A DNA stretch of 64,000 nucleotides from Paucibacter sp. B2R-40 (GTDB taxonomy: Bacteria; Pseudomonadota; Gammaproteobacteria; Burkholderiales; Burkholderiaceae_C): assembly GCF_025717555.1 (NCBI RefSeq), contig NZ_JAJIRP010000001.1, forward strand, positions 839,054 to 903,053. Direction: 5' to 3'. Shown piece after piece: positions 1 through 7,865 of the stretch (position 1 is the stretch's first letter; the number at the start of each line of letters is the position of its first letter). The notes under the pieces were generated by a model. The model was not told the origin of the DNA, searched no databases, and saw nothing but the letters and a program-made list of their open reading frames with translations. A program made the position numbers and the translations under genes.

Positions 1-488
1 TGTATGCCTTCGGTCGGCTCATCCAGGATCAGCAACTTCGGGCCGGCCGCCAGCGCTCGCGCGATGGCGAGCTGCTGCTGCTGGCCGCCCGACAGATCGC
101 CGCCGCGCCGCTGCAGCATTTGCTTGAGCACCGGGAACAGCTCAAACAAATGCGGCGGAATCGGCGTGCCACCGGGCAGCGTGGCCAGACCCATGCGCAG
201 GTTTTCTTCCACCGTCAAGCGGGCAAAAATTTCGCGGCCCTGGGGCACATAGCCGATGCCGGCGCGGGCCCGCTCATAGGGAGCCAGCTTGGTGATGTTG
301 CGCCCGTCGAAAAGCACCTCGCCGTTCTTGATCGGCACCAAGCCCATCAGCGACTTCAGCAGCGAGGTCTTGCCCACGCCGTTGCGGCCCAAGAGCACGG
401 TGATGCGGCCGGGGCTGGCGCTCACGCTGACATCGCGCAGGATGTGCGAGCCGCTGTAATACTGATGAATGTTTTTGGCTTGCAGCAT
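1..488 (-). CDS. urtE: Urea ABC transporter ATP-binding subunit UrtE (3' end beyond window)
   Basis: This is one of the two cytoplasmic ATPases that drive urea import through UrtBC. The translation starts MLQAKNIHQYYSGSHIL and shows a Walker A motif GRNGVGKTS, the ABC signature LSGGQQQQLAIARAL and Walker B LLILDEPTEG, so all key nucleotide-binding elements are inside the visible 162 residues. About 70 C-terminal residues are missing because the gene runs off the left edge. It is the last visible gene of the leftward urtABCDE operon, 12 bp after urtD. The LivF-like branched-chain amino acid ATPases are the alternative family, but the complete urt gene order makes UrtE the clear choice. Confidence 0.95.
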   Translation of the reverse strand, partial: MLQAKNIHQYYSGSHILRDVSVSASPGRITVLLGRNGVGKTSLLKSLMGLVPIKNGEVLFDGRNITKLAPYERARAGIGYVPQGREIFARLTVEENLRMGLATLPGGTPIPPHLFELFPVLKQMLQRRGGDLSGGQQQQLAIARALAAGPKLLILDEPTEGI

Positions 489-500
489 GATGCTTCTCTC

Positions 501-1370
501 CTATCTCCCGAGGTAGACCTCGATCACCCGCTCGTCGGCCTGCACCTGCGCCAAAGTGCCCTGGGCCAGCACCGCGCCCTCGCAAAGCACGGTGACGATC
601 TCGGAGATGCGGGCAATGAAGCTCATGTCATGCTCGACGACGATCAGCGAATGCTTGCCCTTCAGCGTCAAAAACAGCTCCGCCGTGCGTTCGGTTTCCT
701 GGTCCGTCATGCCCGCCACCGGCTCGTCCAGCAGCAGCAATTTGGGCTCCTGCATCAAGAGCATGCCGATCTCCAGCCATTGCTTCTGGCCATGGCTGAG
801 CAGGCCGGCCGGGCGCTGCCACTCGTCGCGTAATTGAATCAGCGTCAACACCTCGCCGAGCCGGTCACGCTGCACGCCGCTGAGCCGGTGCCATAGCGCC
901 GACGCTACGCCGCGCGGCGACTTGAGCGCCAGCTCCAGGTTCTCGAACACGCTCAGCGCCTCGAACACCGTCGGCTTTTGGAATTTGCGTCCTATGCCCA
1001 GACCGGCGATCTCGGCCTCGCTGTGGCGCAGCAGGTCTATGGTGCTGCCGAAGAAAACTTGCCCGGCGTCGGGGCGGGTCTTGCCGGTGATGATGTCCAT
1101 CATCGTGGTCTTGCCGGCGCCATTGGGCCCGATGATGCAGCGCAGCTCGCCGGGTGCGATGTCCAGCGACAGCTTGTTGATGGCGCGAAAGCCGTCGAAG
1201 GAGACGCTGACGTCTTCCAGGTAGAGGATGCGGCCATGCGCCAGATCCAAGGCGCCGGGCTCATGCACACGCGAATAGCCAGCGTTGCGGCCGCCCGAGC
1301 TGCCCTGTTCTTGCACTTCCTTTTTGTGCTGCAGCCGCTCGCTGCCTTGCTCCATCAGATCGGGGGTCAT
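501..1370 (-). CDS. urtD: Urea ABC transporter ATP-binding subunit UrtD
   Basis: LivG-type ATPase of the high-affinity urea importer, 289 residues. Walker A reads GPNGAGKTT, the signature LSHGQKQWLEIG (the Q-W variant typical of UrtD) and Walker B LLLLDEPVAGM; a switch histidine follows in VVEHDM. I place the start at ATG 1370 (MTPDLMEQ) because its ATG overlaps the urtC stop in an ATGA quadruplet, which implies translational coupling. A longer reading frame back to 1472 lies inside urtC and is unlikely. The first 40 residues before LYLEDVSVSF are a variable extension. Confidence 0.96.
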   Translation of the reverse strand: MTPDLMEQGSERLQHKKEVQEQGSSGGRNAGYSRVHEPGALDLAHGRILYLEDVSVSFDGFRAINKLSLDIAPGELRCIIGPNGAGKTTMMDIITGKTRPDAGQVFFGSTIDLLRHSEAEIAGLGIGRKFQKPTVFEALSVFENLELALKSPRGVASALWHRLSGVQRDRLGEVLTLIQLRDEWQRPAGLLSHGQKQWLEIGMLLMQEPKLLLLDEPVAGMTDQETERTAELFLTLKGKHSLIVVEHDMSFIARISEIVTVLCEGAVLAQGTLAQVQADERVIEVYLGR

Positions 1371-2512
1371 GATGTCTTGCCTTTGGATTTGATTTGCCCG
1401 ACCAGACCGGCCAAGCCATGCGGCAGGAACAGCGTGACCGCAATGAACAGCGCGCCCAGAAAATACAGCCAAATCTCAGGCGCGCTGACCGTCAACCAGC
1501 TCTTGGCGCCGTTGACCAGGAAGGCGCCGACGATGGGGCCCAGCAAGGTGCCGCGCCCGCCGACCGCTGCCCACACCGCGATCTCGATCGAATTGGCCAC
1601 GCTCATCTCGCTCGGGTTGATGATGCCGACCTGCGGCACATAGAGCGCACCGGCCACGCCGCACATCACGGCAGACAGCGTCCAGATGGCCAGCTTGTAG
1701 GCAAACGGCGAGTAGCCGCAGAACATCAGCCGGGATTCGGCGTCACGCACCGCTTGCAGCACGCGGCCGAACTTGCTGCGTGTCAACCAGCGCGCCAGCA
1801 AATAGCAGCCCAGCAGCGCCAGGCCGCTCATGACGAACAGCAGCATGCGCATCTGCGGTGTCGCAATCGTCAGGCCGGCAATGCGCTTGAAATCGGTGAA
1901 GCCGTTATTGCCGCCGAAGCCGGTCTCGTTGCGGAAGAACAGCAGCATCGCCGCATAGGTCAGCGCCTGCGTGATGATGGAAAAGTAAACGCCCTTGATG
2001 CGCGAGCGAAAGGCAAAGAAGCCGAATACAAAAGCCACCAGGCCAGGCACCAGCACGATCAAGATAACGGTGGCCGCGAAGCTGTCGCTCAAAGCCCAAT
2101 GCCAGGGCAGCGTCTTCCAGTCCAAAAACACCATGAAGTCGGGCAGCGCACTTTGGTATTGCCCGTCGCTGCCGATCTGGCGCATCAGATACATGCCCAT
2201 CACATAGCCGCCGAGCGCAAAGAACAGGCCGTGGCCCAGGCTCAGGATGCCGGCAAAGCCCCAGATCAGATCCATCGCCAGCGCGCAGATCGCGTAGCAC
2301 ATGAACTTGCCCAGTAGGCCCACCGCATAGTCGCTCAGATGCAAGACCTGACCCTCGGGCACCCAGAGGTTCAGCACAGGGGCCAGCAGGCAGATGATCA
2401 GCAGCGCCGTGGCGAAGCTGAGCCAGCCTTTGGGGCTGAGCAGTTGTGAGTGTGGATTCGGTGTCATGTCGAGTGGCTGGACAGATGCTCTTGCTTGCGG
2501 TGCGTCACTCAT
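1367..2512 (-). CDS. urtC: Urea ABC transporter permease UrtC
   Basis: Inner-membrane permease of the LivM type, 381 residues, partner of UrtB in forming the urea channel. About ten hydrophobic segments are visible from residue 30 onward, with the LivM-family loop GHGLFFALGGYVMGMYL near residue 95 and the EAA-like loop AVRDAESRLMFCGYSP near residue 255 that contacts the ATPases. Length is normal for UrtC. The ATG overlaps the urtB stop (ATGA at 2509-2512) and the stop overlaps urtD, so the three genes are translationally coupled. Confidence 0.96.
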   Translation of the reverse strand: MSDAPQARASVQPLDMTPNPHSQLLSPKGWLSFATALLIICLLAPVLNLWVPEGQVLHLSDYAVGLLGKFMCYAICALAMDLIWGFAGILSLGHGLFFALGGYVMGMYLMRQIGSDGQYQSALPDFMVFLDWKTLPWHWALSDSFAATVILIVLVPGLVAFVFGFFAFRSRIKGVYFSIITQALTYAAMLLFFRNETGFGGNNGFTDFKRIAGLTIATPQMRMLLFVMSGLALLGCYLLARWLTRSKFGRVLQAVRDAESRLMFCGYSPFAYKLAIWTLSAVMCGVAGALYVPQVGIINPSEMSVANSIEIAVWAAVGGRGTLLGPIVGAFLVNGAKSWLTVSAPEIWLYFLGALFIAVTLFLPHGLAGLVGQIKSKGKTS

Positions 2513-4107
2513 GCTTCAACTGCCCGCCCCTTCACCGCGAAGATGCCTTGCGGGCGCTTCTGGATGAAGATGATGATGAAGATCAGCACAGCGATCTTGG
2601 CCAGCACGGCGCCGACATAGCCTTCCAGCAGCTTGTTCAACATCCCCAAGCCCAGTGCCGCGTAGACGGTACCGGCCAACTGCCCGACGCCGCCCAGCAC
2701 CACCACCATGAAGGCGTCAACGATATAGCTCTGGCCCAGGTCTGGCCCGACATTGCCGACCTGGCTCAAGGCGCAGCCGGCCAGACCCGCGATGCCGGAG
2801 CCCAGCGCAAAAGCATAGGTGTCGACGCGGGCGGTGTTGACGCCCATGCAAGAGGCCATAGGCCGGTTCTGCGTCACGCCGCGTACGAACAACCCCAAGC
2901 GCGTGCGCTTGATCAGCAGCGTCATGCCGCCCAGCACCAGGCCGGCAAAGAGGATGATCATCAAGCGGTTATAGGGCAGGCTCAGATTCGGCAAGACCTG
3001 CCAGCCGCCGCTCATCCAGGCCGGGTTTTCGACGCCGACGTTTTGCGCGCCGAACAGGCTGCGCACGGTCTGCATCAACATCAGGCTCAGGCCCCAGGTC
3101 GCCAGCAGCGACTCCAGCGGCCGCCCGTAGAGCCAGCGCAGCACCAGCCGCTCCATCAGCGCACCCACGGCAGCAGCAGCAAGGAAAGCGGCCGGCAGCG
3201 CCAGCACCAGGTAATAGTCAAACCAGCTCGGCGGCAACCATTGGCGAAAGGCCAGGTGCACCAGATAGGTGGCGTAGGCGCCGATCATCATCAGCTCGCC
3301 ATGCGCCATATTGATCACGCCCATCAGCCCGTAGGTGATGGCAAGGCCCAGCGCCACCAGCAACAAGATGCTGCCCAGGCTCAGGCCGGTGAACAAGGCG
3401 CCCAGGCGCTCGCCCAGGGCCAGCGTCGATTCCAGGCTGCGCAGCGAATTCTTCAAGGCGCTCTTGACGTCAGGGTCGGTTTCTTCCGCCAGGCGCTGGT
3501 TCAAGAGCAATTGGGTGGCCGGGCTGCGCGAGGCACCGAGCAGCTTGGCCGCTAGCAGACGCTGCTCCACGACCGGGCTGAAGGACAGCGCAGCGGCTCT
3601 TGCCAGCGTCAATTCTGTACGGACTGCAGCGTCGGCTTCTTTGGCCAGCGCCATGTCCAGCATAGGCAGGTAGTCGATCTTGGCGTCCTGCTGCAAGGAC
3701 CGAGCAGCAGTCAGTCGCTCAGCAGGAGTCGCCGGCGCGAACAACTGCAAAACGGCCAGCGCTTGATCCAGCTCGCCACGCAGGCGGTTGTTCAGCATCA
3801 CGTCGTCCAGCGCGGCTGGCGGCTGGGCCAGCACTTGGCCGCTCAGCGCGTCCTGCATCTGGCCCTTCTCGTCAACGATGATCAAAAGTTGGCGGGCGGG
3901 GTCCAGCTTCACTTGTTCGGCCTTCATGGCCAGCAGCAGCCTTGTGCTGCGTTCGTCCGGCGTGGCGACGATCGCTTGCAGCACAGCGCTGCGCTCGTCG
4001 CCGTCGCCAGTCGCCAGCGCAAGCGCCTGCTGAGGCGTCATCAAGGCCTGTGTGACGCAAGGCCACAAGAGCAGACCACATAACAATGAATTCAGCAGGC
4101 GCTTCAT
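2509..4107 (-). CDS. urtB: Urea ABC transporter permease UrtB
   Basis: LivH-type inner-membrane permease, 532 residues. It begins with a cleavable-looking signal peptide (MKRLLNSLLCGLLLWPCVTQA), then about 200 residues of alpha-helical, charged periplasmic sequence, then about eight membrane segments from residue 235 on, including GVINMAHGELMMIGAY. The long N-terminal extension separates UrtB from amino acid LivH (about 300 residues) and is usual in proteobacterial UrtB. It starts 28 bp after urtA and overlaps urtC. Confidence 0.96.
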   Translation of the reverse strand: MKRLLNSLLCGLLLWPCVTQALMTPQQALALATGDGDERSAVLQAIVATPDERSTRLLLAMKAEQVKLDPARQLLIIVDEKGQMQDALSGQVLAQPPAALDDVMLNNRLRGELDQALAVLQLFAPATPAERLTAARSLQQDAKIDYLPMLDMALAKEADAAVRTELTLARAAALSFSPVVEQRLLAAKLLGASRSPATQLLLNQRLAEETDPDVKSALKNSLRSLESTLALGERLGALFTGLSLGSILLLVALGLAITYGLMGVINMAHGELMMIGAYATYLVHLAFRQWLPPSWFDYYLVLALPAAFLAAAAVGALMERLVLRWLYGRPLESLLATWGLSLMLMQTVRSLFGAQNVGVENPAWMSGGWQVLPNLSLPYNRLMIILFAGLVLGGMTLLIKRTRLGLFVRGVTQNRPMASCMGVNTARVDTYAFALGSGIAGLAGCALSQVGNVGPDLGQSYIVDAFMVVVLGGVGQLAGTVYAALGLGMLNKLLEGYVGAVLAKIAVLIFIIIFIQKRPQGIFAVKGRAVEA

Positions 4108-4135
4108 ACGGCTAGCTCTTCTCTCAATGACTTAC

Positions 4136-5410
4136 TTACTTCTTCACCGGCTCATCGGGCTTGACGTCATTGCCTGCGATGAAGGGGCTCCAAGGCTTGG
4201 CCTTGACCGGGGCCGGTGTCTTCCAGACCACATTGAACTGACCGTCGGCCTTGATCTCGCCGATGAACACCGACTTGTGCAGATGGTGGTTCTTCTCATC
4301 CATCTTGGAAGTGATGCCGCTCGGTGCGGTGAAGGTCTGGCCGGCCATGGCGGCGATGACCTTGTCCACATCGGTGCTCTTGGCTTTTTCAACCGCCTGC
4401 TTCCACATATTGATGCCGATGTAAGTCGCCTCCATCGGGTCATTGGTCAGCGGCCGGTCCTTGTGGCCGGGCAGGTTCTTGGCCTTGGCGTAAGCGGTCC
4501 ACTTACTGATGAAGTCGGCATTGGCCGGGTTCTTCAGCGACATGAAATAGTTCCAGGCAGCCAAGTGGCCGACCAGTGGTTTCGTGTCCACGCCGCGCAG
4601 CTCCTCTTCACCGACCGAGAAGGCCACCACCGGCACATCCTTGGCCTTCAGGCCGGCATTGCCCAGCTCTTTGTAGAAGGGCACGTTGGAGTCGCCATTG
4701 ATGGTGGACACCACGGCGGTTTTGCCACCGGCCGAGAACTTCTTGATGTCGGCGACGATGGTCTGGTAATCGCTGTGGCCGAACGGGGTGTACTTCTCGT
4801 CGATGTCCGAATCCTTCACGCCCTTGCTGTTCAGGTAGGCGCGCAGGATCTTGTTGGTCGTGCGGGGGTAGACATAGTCGGTGCCCAGCAGCACCCAGCG
4901 CTTGGCCGCGCCGCCGTCCTTGCTCATCAGGTAGTCCACCGCAGGGATGGCCTGCTGGTTAGGCGCGGCGCCGGTGTAGAACACGTTCTTGCTCAGCTCT
5001 TCGCCTTCGTACTGCACCGGGTAGAACAGCAGGCCGTTGAGTTCTTCCAGCACCGGCAGCGCCGATTTGCGCGACACGGAGGTCCAGCAGCCGAAGATCA
5101 CGGCCACCTTGTCTTGGGTCAGCAGTTGCTTGGTCTTTTCGGCAAACAGCGGCCAGTTAGAGGCCGGGTCCACGACCACGGGCTCGAGCTTTTTGCCCAG
5201 CACGCCGCCCTTGGCATTGATCTCGTCGATGGCCATCAAGACGGTGTCCTTGAGGACGGTCTCCGAGATCGCCATCGTGCCGGACAGGCTGTGCAGAACG
5301 CCGACCTTGATGGTGTCGGCGGCCTGGACGTTGAGGCCGGTGAAGCTCAGGCCGGCGACGGCGCTGGCGACGGCCAAGGTCTTGAGGGAGAAGTTGCGGC
5401 GTTGCATCAT
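4136..5410 (-). CDS. urtA: Urea ABC transporter substrate-binding protein UrtA
   Basis: Periplasmic urea receptor that delivers urea to UrtBC; about 424 residues. A signal peptide with twin Arg is visible (MMQRRNFSLKTLAVASAVAG ... VQA), followed by the start of the mature domain DTIKVGVLHSLSGTMAISE, characteristic of the UrtA/AmiC-like type 1 periplasmic binding fold. I choose the ATG at 5410 because AGGAG lies 10 bases upstream; the next codon is also ATG. A frame extending to 5494 has no ribosome site and would bury the signal peptide. It is first in the urt operon; tandem 16-bp repeats upstream (5513-5544) may bind its activator. Confidence 0.96.
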   Translation of the reverse strand: MMQRRNFSLKTLAVASAVAGLSFTGLNVQAADTIKVGVLHSLSGTMAISETVLKDTVLMAIDEINAKGGVLGKKLEPVVVDPASNWPLFAEKTKQLLTQDKVAVIFGCWTSVSRKSALPVLEELNGLLFYPVQYEGEELSKNVFYTGAAPNQQAIPAVDYLMSKDGGAAKRWVLLGTDYVYPRTTNKILRAYLNSKGVKDSDIDEKYTPFGHSDYQTIVADIKKFSAGGKTAVVSTINGDSNVPFYKELGNAGLKAKDVPVVAFSVGEEELRGVDTKPLVGHLAAWNYFMSLKNPANADFISKWTAYAKAKNLPGHKDRPLTNDPMEATYIGINMWKQAVEKAKSTDVDKVIAAMAGQTFTAPSGITSKMDEKNHHLHKSVFIGEIKADGQFNVVWKTPAPVKAKPWSPFIAGNDVKPDEPVKK

Positions 5411-5512
5411 GGTCGATGTGCTCCTGGGAAGGGGGTCTGGTCGGTGTTGGGGGGGCAGGCTTGCCGCAATCGATCTCATTGCGGACGTCCCCAATGTAGG
5501 CAGCGCTGGCCC

Positions 5513-5544
5513 AATGGCATATACGGCGAATGGCGTATGCGGGT
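5513..5544. promoter_or_regulatory. Tandem 16-bp repeats with TACG-N8-CGTA dyad upstream of urtA
   Basis: Two adjacent near-copies are visible, AATGGCATATACGGCG then AATGGCGTATGCGGGT. Together they form a dyad TACG-N8-CGTA. The site is about 105-135 bp before the urtA start, where an activator of a sigma-70 promoter would bind. The LuxR-type regulator encoded at 10108-11178 is the nearest candidate ligand, but this is inference. Confidence 0.4.
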
Positions 5545-5618
5545 GGCTGTGTTGCTGTGTTGTTGTGCTGCTGTCCGCTATCCTTCGCTAGCCACAGCTA
5601 CAGATGAGGAGCCTCGCC

Positions 5619-5909
5619 ATGTCCAGAGAACGAGCCGCCATGCCGCTATCCATTGATCGCGTTGTCGTGATCGACGGGCAAGACCGTTTGACGGTGGGCA
5701 AGGACTTGAGCATCCAGGTCGGCAAGAAGCTGCGCATCGAGGCGGGCGATTCGCTGGAGCTGGTGGTGGGCCAGGCGAGCTTGCTGATGAAGAAAGACGG
5801 CAGCATCGTCATCAAGGGGCGCAGGCTGAGCTTCGAGGCCAGTGAGGCCGTGGACGTCAAGGCTAGTGGCGATGTGGTGCTTAAGGGCGGGAAGATTTCG
5901 GAGAACTGA
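5619..5909 (+). CDS. Orphan VgrG C-terminal-like (DUF2345-type) small protein
   Basis: 96 residues, transcribed away from urtA. The body is a run of short alternating beta-strand repeats: LSIQVGKKLRIEAGDSLEL, then ASLLMKKDGSIVIKGRRL, then VDVKASGDVVLKGGKI. This is the pattern of the beta-helical tail (DUF2345 region) of the type VI secretion spike protein VgrG. The gp27/gp5 head domains are absent and no other type VI secretion gene is in the window. I use ATG 5619 because GAGGAG sits 7 bases upstream; an ATG at 5604 lies inside that ribosome site. It could be a tail remnant or a stand-alone spike-like protein. No function can be assigned. Confidence 0.65.
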   Translation: MSRERAAMPLSIDRVVVIDGQDRLTVGKDLSIQVGKKLRIEAGDSLELVVGQASLLMKKDGSIVIKGRRLSFEASEAVDVKASGDVVLKGGKISEN

Positions 5910-5968
5910 TGGTCTGGTCCAGAGCCAGGCTCGGTGCGAGGGCTGGTTTCGCTTGTATTGCTCTATCG

Positions 5969-6277
5969 GCACGATGCCGGGAGTTCGTCCCGGCGGCCGA
6001 CCTCCTTCTCTTGTCTCGCCAAGAGAAGGAGGCAAGAGAAGGCGACCCTGCCGCATGGCCCTACGGGTCCGCTCAGATGCTCAAATTTGCCGGGCCGCGC
6101 CCAACTCACTGCGCTACGCTCCGTTCAAACAAGGGGCGCGAAGCCAGTTCTTGAAGTCGCTGCGCGACGCCCGACAAATTCTGCGCTCCTCGCCCATGCA
6201 GAAGGGGAATTCACAAGAACACGGCTCGCTGCGCGTCGCCTCGATGGGTGCAGCGCTGCGCGCAGGCACCTCGCAAG
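5969..6277 (+). repeat. Left arm of long inverted repeat around the SEFIR cassette
   Basis: About 309 bp that recurs, inverted and diverged, at 7866-8188. It contains two strong hairpins: GCCGGGA-gttcg-TCCCGGC at 5977-5995 and CCTCCTTCTCTTG / CAAGAGAAGGAGG at 6001-6032 (13-bp perfect stem, 6-base loop). The two arms match almost base for base across the hairpins and again over the last 150 bp; the middle (about 6109-6145) differs by substitutions and an indel. No protein is conserved between copies beyond what base identity forces, so this is a structured non-coding repeat. Confidence 0.8.
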
Positions 6278-6289
6278 TCGACTTTTTTT

Positions 6290-6406
6290 GGGGTCAGGTT
6301 ATCCGCTTAAAATGAAAGTAACGACTGCGGCCGGAGCTTCCTTTTTGCCAGCGGGGAAAACATGCATCTAAAGGCGGGAAGGCCTTTATATTTGAGACCT
6401 GACCCC
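6290..6406. repeat. GGGGTCAGG ... CCTGACCCC inverted-repeat element, left copy
   Basis: GGGGTCAGG at 6290-6298 faces CCTGACCCC at 6398-6406, about 100 bp apart. The right half continues GGCCTTTG and is mirrored by AAAAGGCCGGGGTC at the right cassette border (7812-7824). Motifs of this type are, to my recollection, common next to IS200/REP-associated transposase relics in proteobacteria; that link is inference. The right half also forms the last codons of the SEFIR gene. Confidence 0.6.
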
Positions 6407-7165
6407 GGCCTTTGTTTCCATTTTTCCCTGACTCTCAAGCCTTATGAGAAACGATCGGCCTGCCTCCTGCACCCAGATGGTCTGCTTGTCTGGACTGGTG
6501 CCTACGTAGCCCAGAGAGATCGCTTGGTCGCAGGCATGGTCATAGAAGAGCTTCGATGAATTCATCACCGAACGAATCCATTCAGAGCGCAGCGCTCCGG
6601 CATCGCTGGATTTGTCATAGACGGCCGCTACTGCTTGCATGAATTGAACAACTGGCGACGGATTGCTTGGCTCCGGCGCTTGAGCGGACTGAAGAGGGTC
6701 GGAGCCAATCGGGGGCTTGACAAATAGTGGCGCATTCAACAGCTCCCGGAGTAGTTGATCCATTCCCGTCTCAAATCGATCGTCAGTGGAAAGATCAATG
6801 TATAGCTTCGAACCTAGAAAGGTAGGCAATTGAACCGATCCACCTTGGCGAACGATGGGAATGATTCGATTGGAGCCAATCTGCTTAAGCAAATCCGCAG
6901 TGACGATCATTTTCTCGTAGCCGACACCTCCGACGCCCGCATTGGCCTTTTCCACATATCGCTCAGTACAGATCATTAAGACACGAGCAGAGCGAGCGAT
7001 GCTTTGCTCCATGAAATGTGGCAGATCGCCGCCGGGACCTATTTCCCACTGATCAAGAATTGCGTCGATTCCACTTTGGCGAAGTCGAGTGGCTAGTTCT
7101 AACACCCATCGCTTGTGTTCCTGGGAGTCGTGCGAGTACGAAACAAAGACAATGGGCGACGTCAA
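6386..7165 (-). CDS. SEFIR/TIR-like domain protein
   Basis: 259 residues. Residues 4-145 form a SEFIR (TIR-superfamily) domain: strand-loop IVFVSYSHDSQEHKRWV at the N-terminus, ILDQWEIGPGGDLPHFME, the strand RVLMICTERYVEKAN, the motif GVGYEK with a conserved-type Glu84, and IIPIVRQGG. The remaining 110 residues match nothing I recognise. SEFIR proteins of bacteria are known in phage defence as NAD-degrading effectors; here that role is inferred. I choose TTG 7165 because GGAG lies 6 bases upstream and the domain begins at once; a TTG at 7234 would add 23 residues with no ribosome site. Codons are visibly A+T-richer than the neighbours. The final residues AGVRSQI are encoded by the flanking repeat. 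Confidence 0.85.
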   Translation of the reverse strand: MTSPIVFVSYSHDSQEHKRWVLELATRLRQSGIDAILDQWEIGPGGDLPHFMEQSIARSARVLMICTERYVEKANAGVGGVGYEKMIVTADLLKQIGSNRIIPIVRQGGSVQLPTFLGSKLYIDLSTDDRFETGMDQLLRELLNAPLFVKPPIGSDPLQSAQAPEPSNPSPVVQFMQAVAAVYDKSSDAGALRSEWIRSVMNSSKLFYDHACDQAISLGYVGTSPDKQTIWVQEAGRSFLIRLESQGKMETKAGVRSQI

Positions 7166-7282
7166 GATGTACTCCAGGTTAGCGTTGATAGTGGCAGTTG
7201 CGCCGCGAGCGGCGGCTGGACGCAGAAGGCCCAAAATGAAATGGGGATATGTAGAGACCAGCCGTTGCGAGGCGGCTCAGGG

Positions 7283-7627
7283 TTAGCTCGCATCGCCGGG
7301 AAAGATGATTGGAACTGAAAATTTGATCCGGGAATTCGATGACGACTCACCATGCGAAGCTCCCTGGGAACCCAGCCCCACCGCACCGAGAAAGACACCA
7401 ATGCCGCCTTTCGTATCGGTTGCCTTGGCCTCTGCAAGTGCAATATCAAACTCGACGCGAGACACCGGTTTGCCATCGTTGTCCGTGACGATCTGGGCTT
7501 CCTTGAGGTGCCCATAGACCGCGTTTGAACCAATACTTGCACCGTGCTTTTTACACTCTTCCCTAGCCTCAGCGACACCAGCGACGATCTCGGTTAGTGC
7601 TGTTTTGATGAATTCTTGAAGATTCAC
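7283..7627 (-). CDS. Trypco2-like small protein, partner of the SEFIR gene
   Basis: 114 residues. An N-terminal helix (MNLQEFIKTALTEIVAGVAEA) is followed by strands VEFDIALAEAK, GGIGVFLGAVGLGSQGA and SRIKFSVPIIFP. This layout agrees with the trypco2 (trypsin-co-occurring domain 2) family, small modules described as adaptors in bacterial conflict systems beside proteases, TIR or other effectors. The start is GTG 7627 with AAGGAG 5 bases upstream. It lies 117 bp upstream of the SEFIR gene on the same strand, probably in one transcript, and both sit between inverted repeats. The family call is from motif pattern only. Confidence 0.7.
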   Translation of the reverse strand: MNLQEFIKTALTEIVAGVAEAREECKKHGASIGSNAVYGHLKEAQIVTDNDGKPVSRVEFDIALAEAKATDTKGGIGVFLGAVGLGSQGASHGESSSNSRIKFSVPIIFPGDAS

Positions 7628-7820
7628 TGCTTCTCCTTCTGTCGATAGACCTGTATTGGCAAACCCTTCCGGCGTATTTTTGCTGGCAACGTTCGAGCTC
7701 AGGGGCAGGAGTCAGCTGGCCGCGAAGCTGGAAATATACAGGCAGCGTAGCGCGGCCAGCTGGCGGAAGGCCACTCGCGCGCTTGGTCAACGTTGAAGCT
7801 AACCGTCCTGCAAAAGGCCG

Positions 7821-7856
7821 GGGTCAGGTCTTGAATCTGAAGGCAAGACTTGACCC
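7821..7856. repeat. REP-like hairpin at the right cassette border
   Basis: GGGTCAGGTCTTG at 7821-7833 pairs with CAAGACTTGACCC at 7844-7856 (12 of 13 positions) around a 10-base loop. It is the inverted partner of the element at 6290-6406, and the shared outer flank GGCCGGGGTCAGGTCT faces the SEFIR/trypco2 pair from both sides. The 190 bp between it and trypco2 contain no convincing gene. Confidence 0.65.
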
Positions 7857-7865
7857 TAAAGCCAT

